Positions 1 through 10,803 of a DNA stretch of 64,000 bases are shown here, one piece after another; positions within the stretch are counted from its first letter, which is position 1; every line of letters begins with the position of its first letter. Where the stretch lies: contig BDIU01000065.1 in the NCBI GenBank assembly GCA_002118135.1, positions 124,001 to 188,000 of the forward strand. The letters run 5' to 3'. The notes under the pieces were generated by a model. The model was not told the origin of the DNA, did not search any database, and was given only the letters and a program-made list of their open reading frames with translations. The stretch is from Trebouxia sp. TZW2008 (lineage: Eukaryota; Chlorophyta; Trebouxiophyceae; Trebouxiales; Trebouxiaceae). The translations under genes and the position numbers were made by a program.

Positions 1-72
1 ACCAATGCCGTTGTCCTTACATCAAGGTTGTCCTTACATCAAGTGTCCTTACAAAGAGAGTCTACTGTACTG
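1..72 (-). repeat. Fragment of dispersed MITE-like repeat family A
   Basis: Contains the core words TTGTCCTTACATCAAG and TGTCCTTAC followed by AAAGAGAG..CTACTGTAC. On the minus strand this matches the left part of the copy at 20505-20690, and related copies lie at 12195-12275, 13035-13212 and 40560-40690. The family edge looks like an inverted terminal sequence close to TACAGTGACTTCTCTTTG. The copy is cut by the window edge. Confidence 0.5.
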
Positions 73-197
73 CCAGACACAAAGATCTGCTTTGTTGCCG
101 TGCATATCTGATCAAACCAAGCTTGCTGTTTCTACGCTTTGTTATGGTGTCTGGGAAAGCTACACATCTGGTACTCTGCATAATGCAGTTAATTGAT

Positions 198-250
198 CGA
201 TACCTGTGCCTCTGCAAATGCGAGGTAAAACAGGTATGCCTCATGCTGTT
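198..250. repeat. Dispersed hairpin element, copy 1
   Basis: GATACCTGT and ACAGGTATG form the outer stem, and an inner stem pairs CCTC with GAGG around a short loop. A second copy at 12866-12925 keeps the outer stem, while its inner stem has changed to CCCGCGC / GCGAGGG, so pairing is mostly preserved. Both copies are followed by a CCT-rich tail ending in CTGTT. No coding function is seen. Confidence 0.45.
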
Positions 251-369
251 CCTGTAGGCCATACAGCAGGCTCATTTCGTCACCAGAAGGTGTGCAGACG
301 ATGGGGCCAGCACTGCAACTGCATATCAATCCGGGACGCTGCATAATTCACTGACAGGCTTGACTGCAG

Positions 370-669
370 GTGAGGTCGACATTTGATGTGCGTGGCAATG
401 GAGCTTTTGCTGTGAAGTCAATTCCAGCTGGAACGTACATTGGAGACTATGAAGGAGAGGTGCTGAGCGAGGCTGCATACTGGGCGCGTTACCCTTCAGG
501 CGTGGTGAGACTTTGTCACACATGCCTGCTGCCTTGTCCACAAACGCAATGTCAGTCTGAAAGAAAAACTAAGCTGCTGAGCGTCATAACTCCCAAAAAA
601 GAGAAAGAGGAGGAAGAAAGGGTAGGTATACAGTTCTATCGATGTCGAACCACCCCCTCCCCACCCCNN

Positions 670-705
<36 letters not shown>

Positions 706-2315
706 CCGCAGCGCTGTTTGCCTGTCGGCCTCCCCTTTACTACATTACAGATAAGAGAAGCAATTGTACATGATGCTGCTTTGTACATCTTGCGCAAAGA
801 AATGCCTGCATACACCAATCACTCTGCAGAGCCACCCCCATTCATTGATTCCTGCTGCCCTAGCACTAACCTTGCTATGCATGCTGTATGTTGGCGCTGT
901 CTCTTGCTGCGGTTGTCATCTGGACAATGCAGGAGTTTTGCTGGAAACGGATGCTTCTGTGAGTCAGCAACACTGCCTTCAGCAATACAGTAGCTGAACT
1001 GCAGCAACGGAATCACATGTGTGATCACAGCTGCAACAGCAAGAGCACCGCCGCCAGAGCATAGTGACAAGAGCATAGCAACAAAAGCATAAGAGAAAAG
1101 GCATAGCAGCAACAGCATAACAGCAAAAGCGCATTTACTGAGGACTACGGCTGTTTGCTTTGTGAAACCACCACCTGAAACAGAACAGTCACTTGGGCAT
1201 GAAAGTCTCTGAGACACAACTCACATGTAAGATGATGCACACACCAACTAAATTCGCCCAGAACACAGAATTGCTGTTTGCTGCCTGTGTAGTCAGACTA
1301 CTGGCATCAGAGTGGATAGGGAGTGCAGCACCAGTAGCATCGGCATCACATGTGTGAGCACAGCAACAAAAGCATAACAGAGTAAGCTATCGTCGACAGC
1401 CACACCTGTTTGCTGCTTTGGCAGTCAAATTACTGCATCAACAGCAGCAAACGTGCTAGTCCAGAAGCAAGAGCTATAGCTGTTTGCTGCCTTTGCAGTC
1501 AGACTATTGCATCAGAGTGGATAGGGAGTGCAGCATTGACGGGCGCAGTAGAGCCAAGGACACATCCGGTTTTAGCCCTTGTCACATGAACCATTCTAGC
1601 CAGCGCCGCAATGTTGTCAGGAACACCAGCCGCCGGCAGCAGAGAGTGTCTTTCTTCACAGATCGCGACATTCAGGTTGGCTACCTGTCCACATGTTCAC
1701 TTGTATGACTGAGGCCATCAACATGGCAACATGCTTGGACGCATGGCTGAGGTCAACAACTTGTCCGCATGCCCACATGTATGACTTGTCATTGCGCAAG
1801 GGAGCTGGTCACCTGGGTCGTTACGTTGGTAGTCAGCTTGGTTCATCTTGAACATTGCTTGACGTTCAGCAAAGGCTGTCCACTTGCTCGAATGAATGCC
1901 TTTCAACTGTCAGGGACTTATTCACCTTGAATATCTGGTGGCGGCTGAGCATGCACTGTGTAAGCTGCAATTGGCTGGCAAGATGCTTTGTGACTGATGC
2001 CCACAATGCTGAGCAGCACTGGTGGTTGTTTACTGCAAGTTGTCTACTGCAACAACATATTGCACAACTGTACTTTCCAGATGATTTTGCATGTTCCACT
2101 TGATTCATTCCAATGCATGCTAGCCAGGCTCAGCACGCACAGACAGGTATGTACTGGAGCAATCAGCTCTCTCAAAAAAATTCAGTCCTGTGCTGATCTA
2201 AATCATTCATACTGCATGTGACCATTGGCATCAATGCATGCAGGTTGGGGAAGAGCTTTTGCTGGATTACGGTGCACAGTACTGGAAAACCAGAGAATCT
2301 GAGGAGCTCAACTGA
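370..2315 (+). CDS. SET-domain protein (lysine methyltransferase), C-terminal exons only
   Basis: Three exons join in phase 0: 370-504, 1499-1675 and 2244-2315 (TGA at 2313-2315). The joined reading runs through most of a SET domain. Visible motifs are RGNGAFAVKSIPAGTYIGDYEGE (read as RGNGAFA, then YIGDYEGE), MNHS (the NHS core motif), FFTDRDIQVGEELLLDY (split by the last intron) and a terminal DYGAQYWKTRE. Such proteins transfer methyl groups from S-adenosylmethionine to lysine; the substrate cannot be told here. The 5' exons are missing: the first visible exon starts after a CAG acceptor at 367-369, and nothing convincing precedes it in 1-366. Intron 1 (505-1498) holds a poly-C tract with an assembly gap and decayed copies of the exon-2 edge. 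A post-SET cysteine cluster is absent. The NHS motif lacks the usual following Cys (NHSS). The family call is firm, the subfamily open. Confidence 0.8.
665..704. repeat. Poly-C tract with two undetermined bases
   Basis: A run of about 40 C with NN at 668-669, inside intron 1 of the SET gene. The length is unreliable; it is a sequencing or assembly weak point. It also creates artificial poly-Pro and poly-Gly reading frames. Confidence 0.95.
1268..1440 (+). repeat. Decayed copies of the SET exon-2 acceptor edge
   Basis: The true exon-2 edge at 1480-1535 reads TGTTTGCTGCCTTTGCAG then TCAGACTATTGC. A near-identical stretch of about 60 bp lies at 1271-1332, with acceptor GTAG at 1289-1292, and a weaker copy at 1408-1436 has GGCAG then TCAAATTACTGC. 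If spliced from exon 1 in phase 0, the first copy reads SDYWHQSG and stops at TAG. Confidence 0.8.
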
Positions 2316-2802
2316 GGCCTGTTTTGAACTCAACGGTCACTTGGGCAGGAGAGCATCTGTGACACAACTCACGCCCGAGCTGATGCAAACGCCATGCAAG
2401 CCTAGGGCGTATTTCTTGATCATGCGTGCCCTCGCATCTGGAAAGATGTGGAACCGCAGAATGCATTCACTGTATAGTTACAGTCTAATGGCTAGTTGTG
2501 ATTCAACAATTGATGAATTGCTTATGTCCTTGCTACACTAAAGGCGCTCTGATTGCAATGCATGTCAAGCTCATATGGTCTTGCATCAAATAGCCTTGCA
2601 TCTACAAGCAAACACACGGTAACAGTTACAGACAGTCACGGTCACAGGCACAATCATATAGAAAGTGTGCCTAACACCGAGATTCCTCAGTCACAGGCAC
2701 ACAAAGTGTGAGTCAAAGGCACAGTCACACACTATGTATGTTTATGGCTTTCCTCAAATCTTCAGCCACAAGCGCATAATGTGTCACTGAAAGGCATCCA
2801 CA
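2316..2802. other. Intergenic, between convergent 3' ends
   Basis: This separates the SET gene (+) from the AP2 gene (-) and should hold both 3' UTRs. Around 2620-2740 a loose CAGTCACAGGCACA word repeats several times. The first 60 bp resemble 1185-1230 inside the SET intron (shared word GTGACACAACTCAC or GAGACACAACTCAC). I see no gene. Confidence 0.6.
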
Positions 2803-4993
2803 TTATGTACGCTTGATTGCTTTTCGCAAATCTTCAGCCAGTATGATGCAAGCTGCATGGCTGCGAGGGCGTCCTCCTCGGCCCTTCTTCTTTGGAATGA
2901 TGGGCTGGGGACCCCCATTAGCAGTGTTGGCAGCAAGTGGCAGAACCCATTTTGCCATCATGTCTGCGGCAGCCTCACACGCAACATCACCGCACCTGCC
3001 AAGGCAAATATAGTCATCATTTACTGGCTTGCAGGATATGTACACATGTGCAATAGATGTAACTCTTGAAGCAGCAATCCAGGGTTGCCCCTATAAACAG
3101 AAGCTCCTGTTATGACGCCCAACGCCGTAGACTTTTCTTTTCTTTCACATGTGCAAGCTCACACCACATTTCAGCTGTCAGCAAATGCATGATGCAGTGC
3201 TGGAAATGTAGCAGATGCCATGCAGACATCATCAATGCAAACAGAGGCTGATCGTACATGCAGAAAGTGCCGCATCAAAAGTTTCTACAAATGAACAATG
3301 GCTCATGGTGCCGACATGAGCCGTTGTTCATTCTCTGATTTGTGACCAAGTTTTGTGCTGATGCCAAGAATGCATAAACATGCCAAGTCTTGAGGTGTTA
3401 CAACACCCTGAGCTCATGCCTAGTCACACTTTCCTGCTGCACCGTCTGAGCGCACCTTTCAATGACCAGATCCTCAAACTCCTTGGCTTCCTTTTCATAG
3501 TCAGGGAGGGGAAAGTTGGTTTTGGCAGCCCTGCCCTTCTCTATCAGCAGCGCCCGGTCATACTGCCTTGCTGCTGACTCCTCATCTTCATGCACTCCAA
3601 ATGATACCTGCAAAAACATACTGTGGAACCCTCCAAAACCATCACAGATTTGAGTCATGACTTGACAGCCCTGCCCTTCCTGATCAGCAGTGCTGGCTCA
3701 TACTGCCTTGCTGCTGACTCCTTACCTTCATGAACTCCAGATAATACCTGCACAAATATGGTTTCAAGTCCTCAAAAAATCAACAGAGGTTTTGTTTCTG
3801 ACCTGACAAGAAGGAAAGGAAATGCTGCTTAATCCTCATCTTCTTGTACTCCATATGATACCTGCAGCGTTTCAGTTTTGAATCATCAGTGTCCAGTGAC
3901 AGCAGAGACATGCCTTGAGGCGTCACATACATGGTGTTTGTCCCTGGATGCAGCCCAGCACTGCTCTCTCAGATAAGGCTTACAATCTGCATGGATCTCA
4001 TGGCCTGCCACAAGGTTGTCACAATTTGTGCAATGTCTGAGTCATTTGCCCTGACTAAACAGAATCAAGCCTGACAACAAGTGGTGTGTCCATTGGCCAC
4101 AAGAAGGCAGGCAGCGACCCAAAATGTGGCAATACCGCCATGATATACAAAGACGATTCAGACAAAGACTTGATGTATCAACAGGTGTACATCCCACTAC
4201 AGGACAGCAAGAGCCACTGCTGGCACGACTCCGTGTTTGCAGTACTGCCAGCATGATGAGAATTCATGGCATCATCATGAACCTCGTTACAAAGACATCA
4301 GTGAATAATGCTCTGCACAAAGTGCAGTTCAGAGGTGTGATGATGCAAAGCAAGCTTACTTTCTTTCTGCCACAGCAGGCGCCAATGCAGGCTCATTTGT
4401 CATGCCAACCCAATCAATGGTGACAATGATGCGTGCCAAAGAGTGCCCACCAAAAACAGTTGGAGACAGTCAATTGCTGCAGTACATACCTAGCTGGGCC
4501 TGCTGAGCCTGTCTAGCACACGTCTAGAATGAAATGAAATCAAAACATTGCACAAAGCCAATCAAGCAAGGAAATAAAACGCAAGGAAAATCAGCCAAGG
4601 CAGTGGCAGCAGGCTTACATTCTTCCTGCCACAGCAGGCGCCAATGCAGGCTCAGCTGACATGCCAACCAAACCGATGATGACAATGATGCACACCAAAA
4701 ATCAAATAAAAGAAAATAGAATGCAAGCAAAATCAGCCAAGGCTTACATTCTTTCTGCCGCAGTAGGCGCCAATGCGAGCCTCCCAGCGGCCAGCCTGCC
4801 CCGAAACCCCCCGGTACTTGGACCGACCCCGTGAAAAGGCTGCACTCTTGCGCCGCACATAGGCTATCATCTCATCCTGCACACAGAATTTGATGTTGCT
4901 ACTAATGCCTGTGTGCATGGAGCAGCAAAAAACTTACTCGACAGCGCTGCTGTCAATGAATCAATATATCTGCAAATCAATGCTCTGGCATTC

Positions 4994-5044
<51 letters not shown>

Positions 5045-8000
5045 ATTGCTTTGAACATGCTGAGGAACAAGTATAGCAGCATGCAGTGTAGTGCAATACA
5101 GAAGCTTGCAGCGGTGCAGCAGCAACTACTGATTCTGCACATGAAGCTGTACGTTTTGTGCATCACAGGAGGCATGCAGCACATTGCAGAACTGTACTGC
5201 TGACATCATCACTGCATACTGCATTGCTGTGACTTGAGCATGCAGTGGAGAGCCTGAGTTTTTGTGAGGTTGTGTTTCACAGGTGCAACAGCTGTGCATG
5301 CTGCGGATCAAGGCTGTACGCCTGAGCAAGGACATCCTCCCTCTGAACCAAGTGCTAGGTAGAGGCAAAACATAATTTCAGGATGTGCAGCGGCGGGATC
5401 TGACGTGATGTCAGCACAAGCAGTTACTTACAGTGCAGCAGGCAGCAGGCAGCAGTCTCCTGCAGCTGATGGGTATATATATTTTGTCTGACAGGTATCA
5501 GCAAGCGCTACATTTTCAGCATGAGAAGATGCTTACAGTGGAGCAGCCAGCAGTCTCTTGCAGCTCCTGGGCATAGGCCTCCTCAGGGTAGTTGGTCAGC
5601 ACGTGGGGCCCCTTGCAGGACAGGGCTGCAATGTCATACGCCCTGGCAGCATCCAGCTCAGTTTGGAAGCCACCCAGATACAACTGGCGCCCCTCCAGCC
5701 ACAAGCTGGCTTCCCACCTCTGTGTCAGCCTGCAGTGGCCATGCACCATTGATAGATGTTTGTTGTATGAAAATACATAGCTTATAGAGGCAAATACTAG
5801 CTTCTAAGTCCTACACTTTCAATGCAGCTGACACCCCCACAGCCACAGACCAGCTTGCCTTCTCTGTGTCAGCCTGCAGCGCCCATGCGCCAGCAGCATT
5901 CACAGACCGATACAAAGTGTCACATCTGGATCTGATCCTAGGCAGCTCATGGCTCACATGACCCTGGCTGGGCCCACAAAGCTGCCTAGCAGGACTGTAT
6001 AATGTACACCTGGCAGGCAAATGAGTGTCTGTAATGTCAATCCTCACCTCATCATCTCAGCAGCTTTCCCCAAACAACCTTTTCTTGTGCATAGACTTCA
6101 CAGACGTGTTGTAACAAACTACATATTTGGCGACGCTGCAACATGAAGCCTAATATCTCTGAAGCACTGGTAGGCATTCCTATTGGATCACTCAAGCAGC
6201 TGACAATGCGCGACCTGGCGCATTGCTGTACATTCGTTGGCAGTCAACGGTGGGGGGCAAAGCTGTCTGTGCTGCTGCCTGCTGGACATGATAGTCATGC
6301 TTCCACTGCCAACTTAAGCTGGCAGCTGAAGGGGACTGGTCGATTGTTCTAATTGCGCATTATCAATCCAATGCCTTATGCATTGTAGTGGTGGGTGCTT
6401 GTACTTTGTGATGGGCAACACATTGCAAAATCCTTTTGGGCAGATGTCAGTTCAGCCAAGGCACTGGTGGGCTGTTGATTTGCTTGTGTTGAGCAATGGC
6501 AAAAGAGCAAAACCTGCCAAAAGCAGCCAACATCACTCAGAATGGCAGATATCTCCTCAGCGAGAGACCATGTTATGCAGGCACTGTTAGCTGCCGAGGC
6601 ATTGTTGTCTGCATTTCTACTGCTTTGCTGGCTTGACATCCTGGCAGTCAACATTACCTCACTCTGTCAGTCAGCGACTGTCACCAATGCAGCAAAGAGT
6701 TGAGGTACCTGTGCTTACTGACGCCTCTGAACTGGGAGGAGCAGCTGGCGTCGCCTGTGGAAGTGCGGACGCGGCGGCGGCGCCGAGTGCAGGCCCTTGA
6801 AGTTGGACCAGGTCTCCGCGTCCACGACAGCGCTTCTGTGTCGCTTCCACTCTCTGCCGCCTCTGCCTCATCTGTAGAACGTTCTGAGGGTAAAGTAGGG
6901 GATGCCGCAGAAACAGGATGCCTGATGAAGGATCTCCATCAAAGACAAAGCTTACAGTCCATGCTATGTCCAATCACGTTGGTGTAGCTTGAGTGCATGT
7001 CAGGATGCATGTTGTTGCTCTTCAATGTACGTTGCTGCTTTTGCACTTCAAGCGCGGGTTTTCAAAACACAGCTGAACAATAAGCTAGAATTTGAATGCA
7101 TTTTGCATGGCCGAAGCAATGGATGTAAAGCAAGGTGCAGTTATGCCAGCATTATTGCACCTTTAGATGCAACAGCTGCTGACTGACCTGCAGATCTGCT
7201 GTCATCGCTCATCTGAGCTGCCTCAATGGCCCATCGAGGTGATGCCCTCAACCTCCTCAGACCATACAGCTCGCTTGCCGCCCTTTCACGTACATCTTCC
7301 CCTTCCCGCTTGACCCTGGCGGGAAACTCCCGCTGGTTGTCAGGAGTGTCTACCCCTGCAGGCGAGTCCAGCCAGCTTTTCCCACCAGAAGTTCCCGCCA
7401 GATCCTGCTTGTTACGGCGGGATGGCACAGTGCTGACAGCAGCTATGCTCCTGGGCCCACAGGGGCGCTTGGTGCGGGGTGAGAGGGGGGGTGAGTGACT
7501 GTAACCAGTGCTTGAGGTGTACAGTGCAGCAGAATCATCTGAGTGCTGATCTGAATTATTCTCAGCAGCAGCGAAGGCATGCTGTAAAGCGGAATGCATG
7601 GCTGCATTGCTTGGGAAGCAGGGTGGGGGCTGGAGGGGAGCCTCGGGGGTCTGCCATTGCAAGCGTGAGGCTGAAGCCTCTCTCCCCAAGCTGCCTGGCT
7701 GAAGCAGCTGCAGAGCGTTATGGTCACCCTCAAGTATCTGCACAAGTCACTTCGTTCTTGTTAGCTGTTTATGATTTCTCACAACATGAGTGTTTTCATG
7801 CATAGGCCAAGGAATGCGCAAGGTGCCTCTGTGTCCAGTCACAAAGTAAGTGTGTCGAATGCGTAAGCCAAGGAATGCACAAGATGCCTTTGCATTTAGT
7901 CAGCAATGTGTATGACTCTGACTTGACCGCCAAAAAACAATGAAATGGCCTTGATGTGAGCTGCTGTGCTGATGTACGCTGCTGTCTAGCACCTCAATTG

Positions 8001-10803
8001 ACATGTCAGCTTTCACAAGCGGCCAGGAGTGCTTAGCCATCTAGACATCTGCATACTTCTATTGCCAATAGCAGGTAGCATAGCTCATTCCAAACAACAT
8101 GCTGATACAAGCATGCCTTGGTAAGAGAGTCACCTGCTGGTCAAACGGATGGTCTCCAAAGTGAGGATTGTGTGGGTGAAACAGCAGAAATGAAGTCCCT
8201 CTTGATACCGGTCTTCCACTTCTGCCAGGCTCTTGTGACTGACCCACATTCTGGTCATCCATGCCAAACCACTGAAAGGAGGGGCCACGTGACACAGACC
8301 TTCGCCTTGGGTTCTGGACACCGCTGAGCTGATGATCGTTGAGGCCGAAAAGCTGGAAAGAGCTATCACGAGACACTTGTCTGTATGAGTTGAGGGGTCC
8401 TTGGGGGTCCTGGGGGGGGTGAAGGGGGTCGTCCAGACCCATCAGCTGCCCTGCTGGCATGCTGAAGCCCTGATGCACCTGCTCAAACAAATTGAATGTT
8501 CACACATGCGCTGCATACAGTATGTGTTAATAAGTTGAGTGCACCTTTACGCATTGGTCTCTTCAAGGGTTCCCTCCATGCAACAACGCCTGAGTCACAA
8601 TTTTGTCACAAGCATATTTTCTGTCTAAGAATACGGCAGGTGTTGCTGGGCTGACTTTGCTCAGCAGCTCAACTGAAGTAGCGCCTAGATCGTGGCAATG
8701 TATTGTGACGTTGGAATAGAATGATTTGGTCAGGGTACCAATCTCTTTTGGTTGGTGTCACCTAGTCATGAGTGCTGCTTTTGAATGCAGTTCAATGATG
8801 TACAATGACAAAGCATTTTGCTTTCTTGCCTTTTGCATGGCTGGTCATGCTTTGTAGCATAAGATTCACACATCCAGATACTTTTGATGCAAAGTGAGAT
8901 GTGTGTCTCTGCAACTGCAGGCTTTCTCCAATGCAAATGTGTTACAAACATTGAGCCTGTACAGGCAAAGCATGCCTATACAACAGCTGATACATGGCTT
9001 CACTCTGACCTCATGCTCTGCAGCTTGCATCGAAATGATCAGCGATTACAGATGAACAGTCATGGTTGGTCATGAAGCTGTCAGGGATAACTACTGTGTC
9101 ACCATGTCTCTGCGGCTGGCAAGGAAAACGACTGGCAAAGAAAAAAGATTGTCAATGTACATGCATCAGTGGGTGAAGGCTGACCTGGTGGAGGTGGTGT
9201 AGGGCAGCAAGGGAGGGCTCTTCCAGCTCCCCGAAGGGCAACCCAGCTTCCTGGCCAGCCTTGCAGCCCTCACCACTGCCCATGTCAAGCCCAGCAAACA
9301 GAAAGCCTGCTCAGCACCACACTCAACATCAGCTGTCTGGAGTCAAGTGTGCACAGAGCAAAAGGGAAAGATGCTCAAAACCGCACTCAACATCAGCTGC
9401 AAGCATTTCATGCCGCATACGAGCTAAGTGCAACAGCCGTAGAACCCTGCAGCCCTCACTGCTGCCCTTCTCAAGCCGAGCAAACAGAAAGCCTGCTCAA
9501 ACCGCACACAGTATCAGCTGTATCGACAACATCAGATGCATGCAATGCAAGCTTCGACTGATTCAAGTGTGCATGCAGCAACGCAAATTGACGAAGCTGA
9601 CTGTGTGTCTGAACCTGTACTATGAGGCATACAAAGCATGTCCGCTAGAGGCTCAAAACAGGCAGCAAGTACATACTGCACCAGCCCAGCTGCTGCAAAA
9701 GCCATGTGAGCTAAGGGCAGAGTATGGTACCTGATGAGGATTTCTTCCAGCTGTCAACACTGATAGAGTGATGCATGCAACAGCCATTTTGTTGAGTTGG
9801 TCACATAAGACCTGATGAGGACCTGCTCCTGGCTGGCCTGATGTTCACCGACACTGGCACAGGTGAAGTCTACATGCAACAACCAGATTTCTGAGGAGAG
9901 CATGAACAGCAGACCTGATGAGGAGTCTCTTCTGGCTGGGCGGCGCAAAGGGCTGGTGGCAGTGGCCTGGTCAGCCTTCTCACTGTACAGGCGGGCCCAG
10001 TTCTGATGGTCCAGCGGTGCTCCGTGACTTGGGTACAGAGCATGTGCATTGAACAGCGGTAGTGCGTTGTCAAACCTACTGCTTGTCAGCCCGGAATGAC
10101 CTGCATCATCATCATCACCATCCTCATCATCGACATGCGTCTTAGTACGGTTCTATGACTTGTTTAGCTGCACAAAGAAGGAACGACCTGCAAAGACTGC
10201 AAGCTTGAGAAGTCGTAGTAGGACAGGCCTTAGTGGTGTAAAGGTAGTTCCTTGCTTGTGACTTGGCAAAGAGATGAACAGGCCGTAGTTTCAAGCTGTA
10301 GCTGTCAAGCTGCGGAGGTATGAAGCTGACTGTTCTCCATGCATTTGGCAGGCAGATGGACCGGTAACAACTGTGTGTATATAAATTGTGTTGTCGATGT
10401 GGCAGTTTACCATAAAGAGTAGGTACTGCGCCTGCAGGCGGTTCCAGCAAATCTGTGGGGAGATGGCGTCCTGCCTGGTCAAAGGTCAGCTGAGCCTGTA
10501 GCCATGCGTCATCATCATCTGCAGTCGACCGCCCACTGTGTCCAGCCTGCAGCGACAATGAAAGCTGGTGTGGACAAGCTTGACCTATCCAGCTAGCTTT
10601 TGACCTAACAGGTATGTTTCGTTGGTCTGCTTCCTGTTGCGAATCTTAGGGCACAGGTGTGACAACGCAGATGGCTTCGAGCAGCTCACCGGCAAGTCTC
10701 GGCCGCTGCTTGGCCGTGAAAAGCCTGCCACGCCCTCTATCGCATCGAGACCTGTAAGAGGCTTTTCTGTCTGTTGTTGCAGTCCTGCTGCCACAGTCTC
10801 CAT
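2803..10803 (-). CDS. AP2 transcription factor with two AP2 domains (AINTEGUMENTA type)
   Basis: Eleven exons with matching phases give 760 codons plus stop: 10803-10690, 10546-10411, 10100-9915, 9306-9185, 8478-8134, 7737-7188, 6871-6709, 5729-5537, 4876-4748, 3607-3456, 2995-2803. Start is the ATG at 10803-10801. AP2 repeat 1 (about residues 528-590) starts SQFRGVSKHR and continues TQRWEASLWLEGRQLYLGGF..AARAYDIAAL. The linker RRKSAAFSRGRSKYRGV has the length and RRKSxxFSRG core of the plant ANT/PLT family. Repeat 2 (about 621-690) includes GRWEARIGAYCGRKN, then SFGVHEDEESAARQYD. Residues 187-301 hold three copies of VSRxxSFxxF. The C-terminus has PKKKGRGGRPR, an NLS plus AT-hook-like motif. 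The product is expected to bind DNA in the nucleus. Repeat 2 is somewhat divergent (VSGQ for VTRH). Introns carry several decayed exon-edge copies. Target genes are unknown. Confidence 0.9.
3291..3331. other. Short near-perfect hairpin in the last AP2 intron
   Basis: ATGAACAATGGCTCATG (3291-3307) and CATGAGCCGTTGTTCAT (3315-3331) are inverted repeats with one wobble position and a 7-nt loop. It lies in intron 10 of the AP2 gene. Function is unknown; it may be a remnant of a small foldback element. Confidence 0.6.
3660..3870 (-). repeat. Two decayed copies of the AP2 exon-10 acceptor edge
   Basis: True exon 10 starts GCAG then VSFGVHEDEESAARQYD. A copy at about 3745-3660 keeps GCAG and reads VLSGVHEGKESAARQYE before a TGA. 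A second copy at about 3868-3832 keeps CTGCAG and reads VSYGVQEDED before TAA. Both are in the right phase after exon 9, so use of either would truncate AP2 repeat 2. Confidence 0.85.
4345..4690 (-). repeat. Two decayed copies of the AP2 exon-9 donor edge
   Basis: True exon 9 ends GGCGCCTACTGCGGCAGAAAGAAT (split here: GGCGCCTACTGC, GGCAGAAAGAAT) then GTAAGCC at 4747. Copies at about 4660-4612 and 4400-4350 read GGCGCCTGCTGTGGCAG with AAGAATGTAAGCC or AAAGAAAGTAAGC. Both keep a usable GTAAG donor. The downstream flanks of the two copies also match each other (GACAATGATGC, CCAAC). Confidence 0.85.
4492..4535. repeat. Dispersed 45-bp repeat, copy 1
   Basis: CTAGCTGGGCCTGCTGAGCC followed by TGTCTAGCACACGTCTAGAAT recurs with two changes at 21706-21752. 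The word CTAGCACACGTCTAG is nearly palindromic. Copy 1 sits in an AP2 intron, copy 2 in an intron of the GRF/CCHC gene. It may be the end of a short transposon. Confidence 0.6.
4996..5043. repeat. CAG/GCA trinucleotide microsatellite
   Basis: About 15 uninterrupted GCA units in intron 8 of the AP2 gene. They create artificial poly-Ala frames on both strands and are not coding in the spliced model. Confidence 0.95.
5435..5490 (-). repeat. Decayed copy of the AP2 exon-8 donor edge
   Basis: True exon 8 ends GAGCTGCAAGAGACTGCTGG then CTGCTCCACT and GTAAGC. On the minus strand, 5475-5430 reads CAGCTGCAGGAGACTGCTGC, then CTGCTGCACT and GTAAGT, keeping a strong donor about 85 bp downstream. Confidence 0.8.
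5835..5895 (-). repeat. Decayed copy of the AP2 exon-8 acceptor edge
   Basis: Minus strand GCGCTGCAG then GCTGACACAGAGAAGGCAAG closely copies the true exon-8 start CACTGCAG then GCTGACACAGAGGTGGGAAG at 5729. It lies about 150 bp upstream of the real exon and keeps the CAG acceptor. Confidence 0.8.
9335..9520 (-). repeat. Decayed copy of the AP2 exon-4 acceptor edge
   Basis: Plus-strand 9446-9507 (CTGCAGCCCTCACTGCTGCC..CAAGCCGAGCAAACAGAAAGCC) repeats the true exon-4 start at 9262-9312 (TTGCAGCCCTCACCACTGCC..AAACAGAAAGCC). A shared word, CCGCACTCAACATCAGCTG or its variants, also recurs between them. Confidence 0.75.
9728..9845 (-). repeat. Two decayed copies of the AP2 exon-3 donor edge
   Basis: True exon 3 ends AGAAGAGACTCCTCATCAG then GTCTGC at 9914. 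Minus-strand copies at about 9826-9808 (GGAGCAGGTCCTCATCAG, GTCTTA) and 9752-9730 (GGAAGAAATCCTCATCAG, GTACCA) keep CAG/GT. Confidence 0.8.

Noticed and set aside
636..818. Poly-Gly / poly-Pro frames
   Set aside because: Artefact of the poly-C tract with NN.
4867..5203. Long poly-Ala and poly-Gln reading frames on both strands
   Set aside because: Produced by the GCA microsatellite inside intron 8 of the AP2 gene; the flanking exons join without it.
5283..5345. Possible extra AP2 exon reading EDVLAQAYSLDPQHAQLL on the minus strand
   Set aside because: Its phase does not fit exons 8 and 9, and direct joining of those gives exactly the linker length of plant ANT proteins.
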